DNA of 64,000 bases from Dendrophyllia cribrosa (Eukaryota > Cnidaria > Anthozoa > Scleractinia > Dendrophylliidae): NCBI GenBank assembly GCA_024195265.1, contig JAJLRJ010000005.1, forward strand, positions 23,564,355-23,628,354. Reading direction: 5' to 3'. The notes beneath the pieces were generated by a model, which saw only the letters and a list, made by a program, of their open reading frames with translations, was not told where the DNA came from and did no database searches. The translations under genes were made by a program, and so were the position numbers. This document shows positions 11,938 through 28,235 of the stretch, piece after piece; position 1 is the stretch's first letter; the number at the start of each line of letters is the position of its first letter.

Positions 11938-13278
11938 CTACAGAAAGGTACACTACAGATGTCAATTCTATGGAATTATACCAAATTAAAATGATTTTCA
12001 ACACCATACTAAACATTTTATGAATAAACAGGTCAACCTTAGGGTTAGAGGACAAAATTGGGAGAAATTAATAACAAGCAGTAATGCACAGATATCAATA
12101 TGTCTGACCAGAAAGGTTTAGGGTACTTGACGTTTAAAAATTTGTTTAACGTTTTTTTCTCAACATTAACATCTTTGCTGGCATTGGTAATTAATTAATC
12201 CCCACCCCCTATCAAATATTTAACATAAAAACTTGGAAAATCAAACAAAAGCCATATACCAACTGATCACTGGAGAATTTGAACAAGTCAGACCATAGCT
12301 GCAGCTGTATGTGGTTCCCAATTAAGGTACAATGGCACTTTTTTGGCCAGGAATGTGGCTATAAATGAAATACTATTCAATTATAAAACGATTGCATTTA
12401 ACTACTAGGCAATAAATACAGTGGCTTCTTTGGAGGGGGTAGTCAAGGTTTGGGATACCTCAAATGGTCAATAATAATAATGAACCCTTTGACACCTGAA
12501 CCGCCTGAAACCGTCCGTGATGGAACCACGGTCCTTCTACCATTTGTGACGTCATCTTTTTATAATAAAAGATGTTTTTTTTGTACCTAACTCAAGAAGA
12601 AGGAAGAAGTCTTTGAAAAAATGCCCAAATGAGAGAGCTCTCGTGAATTGGGCCAGATTTACACGCGAAAAACCTATCATATTTGACAGCAATTTTGCAT
12701 AATTACAAAATGTACGCTCTCGCGCGTGGCACTGAGGAGAAAAGGGCGACAGCTCGCGATCTAATTTTAAGTAGACTTATTCTAAAGGTGCGCTACAACG
12801 GCATCTTTACCATATTCACTATCAATTCTTCTATTTTGTTTTTATTAACCTCACGTTCTAACGCTTAACGAGATGGCTTAAAGAGCCCTTTTATTCTCGT
12901 TCAAAAACTGTCTCATGCCCGAAACCAAAAGTCGATTCATTTGACTCCGAACGAAACGGAAGCTTAGTTTTCATATTGCAAACAACGTTTTCGACAGTTT
13001 GCTAGCAATTTGCCTCCACAGCAATCAAAAAACGGCATTAATGGCTTCAAATTGCCGTTTTCTGCAAATTCTCTAGGGGTCAATGGGTTAATCTCAGGCT
13101 GTACAGACGTATTCTTGCAAGTTGCACTAGTGAAGTATGGTGGGCAATAACTGCAATTCGATTTTTTAAAAAGAAATAAAAAAGAAACAAAAATATCCAG
13201 ATGAAACACTTTTTAATTTCTTGTGTTCGATATATTACTTCAAAATTTCAATAAATGGAAATACCATGTGAGACCTAC
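11938..13278. other. Transposase intron 3 with a MITE
   Basis: Mostly AT-rich intron. At 12,483-13,089 an element with termini AACCCTTTGACACCT and GGGGTCAATGGGTT (inverted) is a MITE type I recall as common in coral sequence. Its target duplication is unclear. Confidence 0.5.
12483..13089. mobile_element. MITE with AACCCWTTGAC termini
   Basis: Inverted ends AACCCTTTGACACCT at 12,483 and its partner ending TCAATGGGTT at about 13,089. No coding capacity. Confidence 0.5.
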
Positions 13279-14160
13279 CACTTTCTTCGAGACCATATTC
13301 ACCAGGAAAATTGTAAATGTGGTCAGGAATACCATGGGGCAATGCTGTGTCCTTTTGTTGTCGAATCCTGTGAGTATTCCAAACCGTATCTTTGAATGTG
13401 TCCAACTCCTTTTGCAATAAGGGAATCATTACAAATGCCAAGAGCATCCTAATGAAAGTAGAGGTTTCATTAAAATTTCCAATTCAGAATTGCAAAATCT
13501 TAGACTTTCTAAGGTGGCGACAAGCTCTTTTTCCAGTCCCTTCAACAGCATCTAGGACCCTACAAGTCTGAATAGGCTACACTTTTGGGTTAAGTAGCTG
13601 TGCATACAGTCAACATTTAACTTAATAAATTTTAATGCTACTCAGAAATTGCAAAAAAGTTCCCCTCCCCCCAAAACAAAGTTTTGACTGGACTTTAAGC
13701 CACAACCTTTGCAATACCAATACAAGTACTTGCAAAGATTACTAATTGCAGGTCAAACAGTCAAGTCTAGTTGTGTCTTGTCAAATAGTCCATGTCATCT
13801 GACATTGTCCATTGTGGGCTGTCCTCCAAACCACTATAGTGAATTAAAATGAAAGTCATCTTTATACATGTAGTTGTCAAGTATTTCCAAGGAAAGCACA
13901 GATTTCAGAAACTCTGGCTTGAAGAGGGATGAAAACCATGACCCTTGCAATTGGTGCTCTTCCACTGATTTTGATTTGCAAATGAGAAACATTGAATAAA
14001 ATTGTGATACATTGTCAAGAAATTTTGTACAATGTATGTGAAATGAAGATGTAAGAATAAACTTGAGCGATCTTTGTTAAGGATTTCTTTGCAAGTGCTT
14101 TTTTGATTTAAAACTGGTTTGCAGGTTGCATATTATAATTTTAAATATATTTCATGTTTA

Positions 14161-14289
14161 TGTTGTGGTTCAATTTTACCCTTGGTTCAAATTTTATTTT
14201 TTTTTGTTATGGGCTATGGTAATGTATGGTAATGAGTTTTAAACAAAGGAAAATAAAATTTGAACCAAGGATACAATTGAACCACAACA
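14161..14289. mobile_element. Hairpin MITE (TGTTGTGG family), copy 2
   Basis: A 129-bp near-perfect hairpin with ends TGTTGTGGTTCAATT and AATTGAACCACAACA, flanked by TA at both ends. It sits in a transposase intron just below the donor at 14,324. This is the best-preserved of three copies. Confidence 0.75.
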
Positions 14290-15476
14290 TATACATTGGG
14301 ATAAACACAGCACTGTTTACAGACCTATCTGTTTCATCATGGGGGTTATAGTGGTGCTGATCTTTAAGCCATCTTAGTTTTTCTTTGTAGTATTTTTCAA
14401 GTCTTTCGTGCAATTCCTTCCACCACCTTTCAATCTGAAAGGTAACGTAAAGCATTAAACACTGAAGTAAAATGTAGGGAAACAACAATAAAGATGGATA
14501 ATGAAAAGAGAGAATAACATAATCCTTTTGCAAGTAAAACTGCTTCTGAACAATTAAACCAGACGACGCAAAGCAAACTTCAAATGCCACGTGTGAAACG
14601 ATCAACAAAATACTTTAGAAAACAATATTTTTCTCCTTAAAAATGGAAGAAGACGGGAAATTAGAACACCTAATGGCACTTACTTGGTTAGCAGTAGATG
14701 GTCCATAAATCACTGTTTCAGTTGGATCCATATCACCATGATGCTGACGGAGAAAGGAATGCATTGTTGCCATCACACCTGTTTCGGTACCTCTATCCAT
14801 CCTCAAGAATGACGGCATTACTTTGCTGTGATACAGATACTCTAAATACCAACGGCCTATCAATCTCGGCTCGCTGTTGGTGGTCCAAATCCGAAGCCAA
14901 AGCAACCTCCTACTTGCAGTATCTATACTGCCATATATCGCTAATGGGAAGGCATCATTCTGAAATCCCATCAGTTTATTATGACCATCGACAGAATGAA
15001 CCCAGTTTGGACCTCTAGATGTGAAACACTGTTTCTTTTTCTTGTTTTTGACACCAACTGCACGACTTTCCAGTCCTTCGGCATCCAGATCTTGCATGAC
15101 TGCATACACCAGATCTCTGGGAACATTTAAAAGGTGCTCTTGTCGGATTTTTCTGTGTAATGCTCGGTAACCAAGAAGTTGGCCGGGTCCTTCAAGTTCT
15201 TTACCAACAGCCTCCATAACTTCGTCGACAGTGATATTTTGATCCGTGTAAAAAATATTGAAGTGTCGAAGTCTTCTATCCAGAGTGGGTATGCTCCAAG
15301 CATACATAGGATAGTCTCTTTTCAAAAAATCTAAAATTTCCTTTCTTTGCATGCCTTGCCTTACGTACATTGCCAAGTTTTCCTTCAACGCGAGGTCGTC
15401 ACGCCAAGCATCATTTCTACAGGCCGCCATCTTGTGTTCTCAAGACTCACAAAGCACGACGGGACGGTACGGCGTT

Positions 15477-15940
15477 TCGTGCAAAGCATCCTGGTATACT
15501 ATGATAGCTCTAGGCTCTTAGAAATTTTCATTTTACTTTTGCTTTTCTTTTAATTTCATTTGATTTTTTTTGGTAGTTGTTTTCATTTCACTTTCAATTT
15601 ACTTGTATTTCATTTTATGTACAACTGCTTTTAGTTTTGATTTTTGCTTAATTTTCATTTTACTTTGTTTTGGCTTTCATTTTCATTTTCATTTTGTTTT
15701 TGCTTTCATTTTGATTTCATTTTGTTTTTGCTTTCATTTTCATTTTACTTTGTTTTGGCTTTCATTTTCATTTTCATTTTGTTTTATTTTTACTTTGATC
15801 TTCAAATAAAATGCCTTTTACTTTTGATTTAAATACCATTTTACTTTTAATCTTCTTTTTTTATTAATTTTTGTTCGATTTTTCTAGTCTTTGTCTGTAA
15901 ATTTGAGGTAAATTTCGAATGATAGCCATAGGCCACCATA
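15477..15940 (-). repeat. Right terminal inverted repeat
   Basis: The inverted copy of 2,223-2,685. The low-complexity pyrimidine-rich inner part produces identical spurious ORFs in both copies. It ends 46 bp before the transposase ATG. Confidence 0.9.
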
Positions 15941-15946
15941 CACGTC
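15941..15946. repeat. Target site duplication CACGTC (right)
   Basis: Perfect match to 2,217-2,222. Confidence 0.9.
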
Positions 15947-16015
15947 CTTGGAACTGGCTAGATGTATTGGTTTATTCTCATGACTTTGGTTTTGAATATT
16001 TTCACAACATTCTTC

Positions 16016-16455
16016 CTCCCGGGGGTTGGGGGTACTCCCTATAATGGGAAATACGGGGATGCTCCGCCCCAAAGGGGTACCTTTTTGAGGCTGGAGGTAA
16101 AAAAGCAGGGATTTCACGAGTTGAAGTATAGAAAAGGGTAGGGAAAACTGCCATTTAGGTATTATATAAAGGGCCTTTCAAAATATCTCAAACAGACGCA
16201 CGTTATTCTTTGGTTAACGTCAATAGTGGTAAAGCTTAATGTTTTCCGTGGATATCGTTTCGTAACTTTATTTCAAGGGTAAATTAAAGTAATGCAGTGT
16301 TTCATTTGTAGGTATATGAAAGAAGTATCACTTTATGTCACGGGAAGTTATATGAAAGGGTTACCTTTTCTGTAAAAACGGCACTGATATGAAAGGGTAA
16401 GGGCTTGGACCTCGGGGCGGAGCATCCCCGTACCCTTCCCCGGGCATTCGCCCCT
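16016..16455. mobile_element. MITE with G/C-rich inverted ends
   Basis: Inverted segments around CGGGGATGCTCCGCCCC (16,052-16,070 and 16,415-16,432), with outer G-rich ends CCCGGGGGTTGGGGGTAC and TACCCTTCCCCGGGC. Internal motifs of the GAAAGGGTA type repeat. I recall this family as abundant in corals. It lies only about 75 bp from the large transposon. Confidence 0.6.
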
Positions 16456-16573
16456 TTACAATAATACATTCTACATACACATCCATAGAGTATGAACTTT
16501 GTAATTCTTAGAGTAGTTTGCTATTTTCTTATTGGTAAGATTAAATGTGACAAGAGAACTCAATAAATCTCAC

Positions 16574-16684
16574 CACAGATTGAAGGTATATGGGTATCAT
16601 CAACGCATCCTCCTGTCGTTTTACAAGTCCTTGACCATGGAAGTGTCTTCCCATTGAAACACAGAAATTCACCCTGCAGTATCC
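16574..16684 (-). CDS. Downstream host gene: LDLa-like exon
   Basis: A 37-codon exon, phase 1-1, with acceptor CTATAAAG. It encodes FLCFNGKTLPWSRTC followed by GGCVDD and SIC. The cysteine spacing resembles a diverged LDL-receptor class A module lacking the acidic Ca-binding SDE signature. A nearer acceptor at 16,674 would bring a stop into frame, which is why I chose 16,684. Confidence 0.7.
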
Positions 16685-16966
16685 CTTTATAGAAAACAAA
16701 AGAACAACGTATAACATGAAAAATGGGATTTCTGTAAATCAAAACACCTTATGTCGATAAATCATCTGGACCATTAAGCTTAAGTAGGTAATGTTAAATG
16801 CGGTTTAGCGGACTAGACGGTTTAGCGTCCTTTTTATAGGCTTCAAGATGGGCACAAAATGGATATAAGTCAAGACTAACTGTTTGCTTAATTAAATGCA
16901 CTGACATCCATCCTTGTAATTATAAGGGTGCCTCCAGAAGAGCCTGAATATCATGTACGTTTTTAC

Positions 16967-17191
16967 CGTTTGCTTCCTTTTCATCTTCGCCATTTGGACA
17001 GTCTTCGTTGCTATCTCGCAGTTTTTCTGGAGACAAACAGTCACCGGATGAACATGAAAACTGACGATTAAGACAAGTGCAATCCCTCTCATCAGAACCG
17101 TCCAAACAGTCGGAGTGGCCATCGCATTTATGAGTTTTCTTCACACACTCGTAATTTTCACATTTAAATTCTTCCTCGTTACAGTCATGAC
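16967..17191 (-). CDS. Downstream host gene: two LDL-receptor class A domains
   Basis: A 75-codon exon, phase 1-1. The first module is canonical: six cysteines with CDGHSDCLDGSDERDC supplying the calcium-binding acidic residues. The second (CLNRQFSCSSGDC, then EDCPNGEDE) is shorter and lacks the last cysteine in this exon. LDLa repeats bind Ca and protein ligands outside the cell. They sit between the two MAM domains, a pairing known in secreted MAM/LDLa proteins. Confidence 0.9.
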
Positions 17192-17847
17192 CTGCAAAAG
17201 AGCAAATATGCATCAACAGGTATTAAAAAGTGGCACTGTATAATATCGGGAATTGCGAAACAAACACTCGTATTGTCGTTTTTTGGAAGGTCAATTCGCT
17301 TTAAGAGCGAAAACAGAGCGAAAACCCTTTCACGTATTAAAACAGAACTGATAAAAGGAATTATATGTGGTACGGAGTTGGACAATATTACAAACATTTA
17401 CAACATATATCTCAACTGAGTCATTCGCGAAAGTACCATTAAGGGTAGGTTTGGCATAACCTGATTGTACCCGGAACACTGTAGTAGTCACTCTAGTGAT
17501 TGAAGTATATGTTTCAAATTAAGTCAGAGAGGAATTTGCTAAAATTCGTCTTCCTATTAAGACCGATCGATTGTTATATTTCGCATTTTCAATTGAGCTC
17601 TCAATCTCGAGTGGAGTGGATTTAGATCTGAGTACGGGTACAAAACGTTCAAGTTTCAAAAACCAGTCCCGTCCCTAAAACTGGTTCTGTTCTGTTGAAT
17701 ATCAGTAGCAGACCCTTGAAACACGATTAGTATGACAAGTGATCATCTTAACCACTCGAACTAGGTTTGAAAATACATACTCATACTCAATATCGTACTC
17801 GTACCAAATTTTAAGTATTGATGCAACTTGAACTACTTTTAACTAAC
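17192..17847. other. Intron, nothing recognised
   Basis: AT-rich intron without a recognisable repeat or gene. Confidence 0.5.
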
Positions 17848-18645
17848 CTGGCGTAGCAAAGACAGGGGAAAATGCACAATAACTTGTAAAGATCTGCAAA
17901 TCCTGAATAACAACACCGACTGTTCCATTATTTACTGCTTCACCTTTGATGACAACCTATCAGGAATAAAAAACAGACTTCCATTCTTGACTGCAATGAA
18001 TAAATCTCGCTGGGAAGAAAACGACAGCAAATTTGTACGTGGAAAATATTTCAAATGACCTACATTTTCAGCCAGCTGCATATATTATTGAAATTGCGCG
18101 TATTAGCAAAATTGTAGAAGTTAGCCCAAGTAAGACTATTCCTTATTGCATTTCCAATCTTGATGCAAATATTTCGAGAACTTCTAAACCTTTACGTACC
18201 GTCTTGTCATATCACTTTTGCAAAATCAACACATGATAATGTTTTTTTGAATATTTTGAAATAGAGTAGACAAGAATAAAAAGCAATAAATCTACTGTCT
18301 GTAAATAACTTTTGAAGCATTTTAAATCATTGGAATTTGTAGTATTACTGTACCATTACATATTCTTTTGATTGCCATGACAACTGAGCCTTGGACGTTT
18401 TATTCCCATGGTAACCACTCAGCTCCCAGAGGAGAACCATATTCTCCTGGGTACCAACGTAAACTTGAAGAGACGAACCAGTCATTTTGTCAGGCAACAA
18501 GTACTTGAACTGTAAACAGGTTAACGTTCTTTTATAGGACTCTTTCCAAGGAAGCACAGGGCTTTCCAGAGATGCGTTGCCGACACCGCGTAAATAAGCA
18601 CCCTGGTAAACTAATCGCATGAAATAAAATAAAAATAATTAAAAC

Positions 18646-18681
<36 letters not shown>

Positions 18682-19811
18682 AGCTTTATTAACGTGTCAG
18701 AAGTCATAGCCGAGGGTTTACCCTCTACTAATCTTGGACACCTAACTACCTATCTAAGAAAACATAGTAAGATAATATAATAGAATATCAAATAAAATAA
18801 TAACATTAGCTACAATGGAAAGGTCAGGTGGTGCATAGTAGGCAGTTCGTGCATGCATATACCATGCTTGAGGAAAGGTCCATGCTGCGGATTTGTCTTT
18901 TAAACGAATAGAGGGAGGTGATGATTATTAAGGTTGCAGGTATATTATTCCATACGTTGGGTCCGAGATATGTTAGGAAGTGTAATGTTCTAGACCAAGG
19001 TCATGAGCTTTTGGTATTCAATGAAAGAATCCACTCCCGACTATGTAGTCTAATTCATAATATGTATATTATTCTAACACGTCCAGCAACATGCCCACAA
19101 CGTTAACGATCTGGCGGCCGTTTTTATACCGTAGAAACGCATTATCTGTCTCAGACGAACTTAGTATAAAGACTGTAATGGTTGTCGGAATGTCTGGGAT
19201 ACTTTTCATTTTTTCCATCAAAACATCAATAAACTTTACTACCCACCTACCCCCCCACCCCCTCCGGTATTGCGTCTTGAGCGATGAACAACAGAAGATA
19301 GTTCCTAACATGTCACTCACATCTTCCACATAATGTGGACTTCAACATTGTTTAGGGGGTGTGTGGGAACTTTGTAAGGAGATTTGGGTGGGCGTATGTT
19401 ATCGCTGATTTTCAATTTGCACACAGAAAAGGCTATAAAAACGTGAAGTGTCCCTACACATTATGCCCCCATTGTGGCACAAGTCGCATTACACGTCTAG
19501 ACGAACTATCTTCGGTATTGCGTCTTGAACGACGAAAAACAGAAGATAGTTAGTTTACATGAGTAATGCATCTTGTCCCCCTCTTATAACTAGACAATCT
19601 ACATGATGCATAGCCAGACTTACCACGGATGTTTGCCCAAACACTGGTTAGTCGATTATTTTCGTAAATTTCTAGGATATATTTTTTCTTCTTGGAACAT
19701 AATTTTGGTTTTCGGTAATACCTTCACCTGTCTTCCACGAGGATCCATGCAAACTACTTGACTTCCATTGACAAAGCCCGTAAGAAAAACTGCACTCTTC
19801 AAGAACAGCGG
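17848..19811 (-). CDS. Downstream host gene: first MAM domain (three exons)
   Basis: Exons 19,728-19,811, 18,354-18,610 and 17,848-17,956 with phases 1-1, 1-0 and 0-1. The first gives the MAM start (EECSFSYGLCQW). The second gives the body (TCLQFKYLLPDKMTGSSLQVY, cut by me at that point). The third gives the end, VVIKGEAVNNGTVGVVIQDL, then a Cys. Domain length and cysteines fit a full MAM module of about 150 residues. Confidence 0.85.
17957..18353. other. Intron, nothing recognised
   Basis: No feature seen. Confidence 0.5.
18640..19090 (-). mobile_element. 3' fragment of a non-LTR retrotransposon with (ATG)n tail
   Basis: On the minus strand a degenerate reading frame gives LGPNVWNNIPATLIIITSLY and then FKRQIR, matching the usual C-terminal end of LINE reverse-transcriptase ORFs. 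After it come AATAAAG and a run of ATG triplets (plus-strand CAT repeat at 18,646-18,680) as the 3' tail. It is 5'-truncated and lies in the intron between the first two MAM exons. Confidence 0.6.
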
Positions 19812-20787
19812 CTGGAATTAAACATTAACAACCCGATCAGATAAAAATTCTAAAATGTCTGTTTGAATGCAACAGTAGTTAGTTTTATAGACCCTACTCC
19901 AATTCAATGTGTGTATTGTCAGGATGTAGGTTCTAGCTTTTCCAGGTTGTTTCATTTTTTTGTTCAATTGTTTTTATTTCTGCTTTCAGTGGTTGAGTTT
20001 CTGAACTTTAATCCCGATCACATACATGAAGTAGGGCCCTAAATTTCGGGAACGTTTTCCTGTTTATCTTAGTTCTTTGTTTATCCATGTTCATCGGACT
20101 TAGCTATCATCGTTAAACGTGTTTGTATCTTATTCTAGGCTAGTATGAATTTAGTTTTTTCGTATCCTTTTTATTTGTTTTTCTTTCAGAAACCGTGCCT
20201 GTTGTCGCTACTTGGTCACTTGTAAAACGCATCAGTAGTTTGACACGCGTGAAGTGTTGGATGGGAAAGGCGTACCCTGTGGTCGTCAGACAAATGAAAC
20301 TGGTTGAAGACATTTGTGGATTTGGCGGCTACAATAAGGTTAATAAGTATTTGTAACGTTTGACGTATATTAAGCTATACGGTGCATTGAGTTGTGTACA
20401 GTAGATGCTGGGTTTTAAATAAATGCTGAGTTTTGGTCGGTTTTATTGAACCCGCAAATTATTCATAAAAAATGAAAAGAGATTACAAAACAAATTTTAC
20501 TCCGGTAGGCTTTATACATTCTAATGGTTGGAAAGTGCGAATGGGCTAAAACACTTTTAAGAAAGGATAGCTAAATGGTTATATAAATGTAAGGGCTAAT
20601 ATAAAGGTAATTTTGCGTCTGTTAAACAGAAATGAACCCTGATGTAAAAGGAAAACGCAGTGTATACGTAATAAGGTTTCCATTGACATCAAACGCAACA
20701 AGGCATCTCGCTCCCCATTTAATAATTCCGTACAACTCAGGATTTTGTTGAGTTATAAGAATGATGAACTGCAAAGCAAAGACCCAC
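19812..20787. other. Intron, nothing recognised
   Basis: No gene or clear repeat seen. Confidence 0.5.
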
Positions 20788-26280
<5,493 letters not shown>

Positions 26281-27455
26281 CTGAAAAATGTATGAATCAT
26301 TTAATTAAAATTGTATTTTCGGTTAATGCACCAGTGTTTAACCTTCGGATCATCAGCCCCAGAGGACTGATTTGCTTCAAATTTAATGCAATGACGCAAC
26401 TAGCGGAGGAAAATCATGCAAATAAAACTATTTTTCTCAGCTATCTTTTCACTACACGGGAAGTTTTCAACCACTATGGCGTTTAACGGATATTGTTGAA
26501 TTTCTAAACTAAAGAATTCATTAACTCTTCCTTCAAGAATTCATTTCAAAACACTCTCAGTTTAAAATAACTCTATTACTTCTTTAAGAGTAAAAATAAG
26601 TATCCTTCTCTGCGGATGACCAGGATGGAACAGGATTGCAACTTGAAAAAAAGTGGGCCAATTTTTCAAGTTCTTCCCTTGTGTGTTGGAAAAGCGCTAA
26701 AAACTGATTATGGCTTGTTCTCCCTTTGGAAATTTATTTAAGTAACAATGCGTGTAAGAAGTAAGCAACGCTTTATTGTTCCGCGGCATTTTGTTTTCCC
26801 CACATAAGATCGTTTAGGTTTTTTTTACTGAGAATGCATCAACTTATGGACGACATGTTTTTTTCAGTAAAAGGTACTGGAACTTTATTTTAAGGTGATG
26901 TTTCTTTTGTGCTATAAGATTTCATCCAATCGTGAAACTCCAAAACAATGGCCAAGAAAGGATTCTAATTTTACATGTTTCCCACATAGAATTTTGGTTG
27001 CATTAAAACTCAGAATAGTTTTCACTAAAAGGGAATCAATTAGCAAACTAGAGAGAAATAAATGCACTACCTGGTTAAGTTATGGAGGATTTTAGTGAAT
27101 GTAGAGTGTCGACTGAGTTTTAAAACCTTTCAAAAGCCGCGTGCAACGGACTAGAGGTCAAGTCTGTCAGTTGTAGTTTCCTGTGGTGTTGCGCTTGTAG
27201 ATTTTGACCTCATTTTAGCGTCCGGTTTTTTGCCTGGCGGTCGTTGTGTTGTTTTCGCCATTAATATTGGCATGTAGATTTTTATGTAGGAAAGGTTTGA
27301 ATTTCTCTAACTTTAATATCTCTCTGAAATACCGGACATGACAGGATCTGAAAATATCTGTTGGCCGTTTATGTCTTTCCCGCTATTAATGTCACGCTGG
27401 GCCCAGCTATTTTAGTTTGGTCTTTGCAGGATTTGAATTTTCAGGATCCAAGCTT
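26281..27455. other. Intron, nothing recognised
   Basis: No gene or clear repeat seen. Confidence 0.4.
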
Positions 27456-27467
27456 TATAGCAGAGAG

Positions 27468-27926
27468 AGTTGTAGCTTAATAAGCTATTCAACTTGTAGA
27501 GAGTTGAAGTTTGTCTCAGTCAAGGCTGTAATTTTAGCTTCCATTCGCTACGCTGTATAGCTGCAGCATGGAGCTAATTCTCCTCCGTTGTCAATTTTCA
27601 CAGTCTAGCGACTGCTTCGTTTATGCCACTATTTCATTCAGGCAATGTAGCTTAATAAGCTATTCAACTTGTAGAGAGTTGAAGTTTGTCTCAGTCAACG
27701 CTGTAATTTTAGCTTCCATTTTTTCCACATATACTTTTTTATGTGTCCCCAAATTAGTATGGGTTTACCCAGGCTATAAGGTCTTTTGACACTTAAATAA
27801 AGTTTCTATCTATCTATCTATCCATTCGCTCCGCTGTATAGCTGCAGCGTGGAGCTAATTCTCCTCCGTTGTCAATTTTCACAGTCTAGCGACTGCTTCG
27901 TTTATGCCACTATTTCATTCAGGCAA
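27468..27926. repeat. Tandem duplication, second copy interrupted by a short retroposon
   Basis: A segment of about 176 bp (starting GTAGCTTAATAAGCTATTC) occurs at 27,468-27,644 and again from 27,645 to 27,926. The second copy is split by about 105 bp (about 27,722-27,825) ending AATAAAGTTT plus a TCTA repeat and flanked by CCATT. Confidence 0.8.
27722..27825 (+). mobile_element. 5'-truncated non-LTR retroposon tail, (TCTA)n
   Basis: About 105 bp ending in AATAAAGTTTCTATCTATCTATC, with CCATT at both borders as target duplication. Its absence from the first tandem copy shows the empty site. Confidence 0.65.
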
Positions 27927-28235
27927 GACCATGGTTTCGGTTCTCCTCTCGAACCTCATCAGTTCCCGGGTTTGTATTTGTAAGTTGCTACCTTTTTAGC
28001 GACGCATATGTTTGTCGAGAACGGTTAAACCATTCTGCTCGGCATAATTTTCAAACGTGTATTTATACCCTTGGTGTGGATCGAATTTCCTCGTTTTCTA
28101 TTGGCTCTAAAAACAGCAAAAACGTGAAAATCCCCATGACATAGCCCCTTTAAAATATGCTAAATGGCTGCAGTAATTGAATATTTTATATTAGATATAA
28201 TTCATTACCACCCTTAGTGAAATTAAAATTCAAAC

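Larger units (their letters stand above)
5509..15430 (-). pseudogene. DDE (rve integrase-fold) transposase, 4 exons, last exon split by a transposon
   Basis: Exons: 14,684-15,430, 14,325-14,434, 13,279-13,448 and 11,769-11,937, with the last 31 bases displaced to 5,509-5,539 beyond an inserted TTAA element. All borders are AG/GT and the phases agree (0, 2, 1). Ignoring the insertion, the frame continues to TAA at 5,509-5,511, giving 408 residues. The catalytic triad is visible: D148 (HSVDGHN), D212 (RMDRGTE) and E251 (IERWWKEL). Upstream of D148 lie helical DNA-binding-like segments. The C-terminal part includes FVMIPLLQKEL and NTHRIRQQKD, typical of the widespread eukaryotic 'integrase core domain' family. 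It would cut and join transposon ends. The ATG lies 46 bp inside the right TIR. The insertion removes about 10 C-terminal residues, so activity may be lost or only altered; the first 398 codons are intact. Confidence 0.85.
2223..15940. mobile_element. 13.7-kb DNA transposon with rve-type transposase and alpha-kinase cargo (IS3EU-like)
   Basis: The element is bounded by 463-bp terminal inverted repeats starting TATGGTGGCC and by the 6-bp duplication CACGTC. It contains an alpha-kinase gene on the plus strand at the left end and a 4-exon DDE integrase-fold transposase on the minus strand at the right end, converging. A TTAA-type element at 5,544-11,768 sits inside it; without that and one TTAA the original would be about 7.5 kb. 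The TATGG terminus, 6-bp duplication and rve-type transposase fit the IS3EU superfamily as I remember it. The superfamily name is the least certain part. The near-identical TIRs suggest a fairly recent insertion. Confidence 0.85.
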
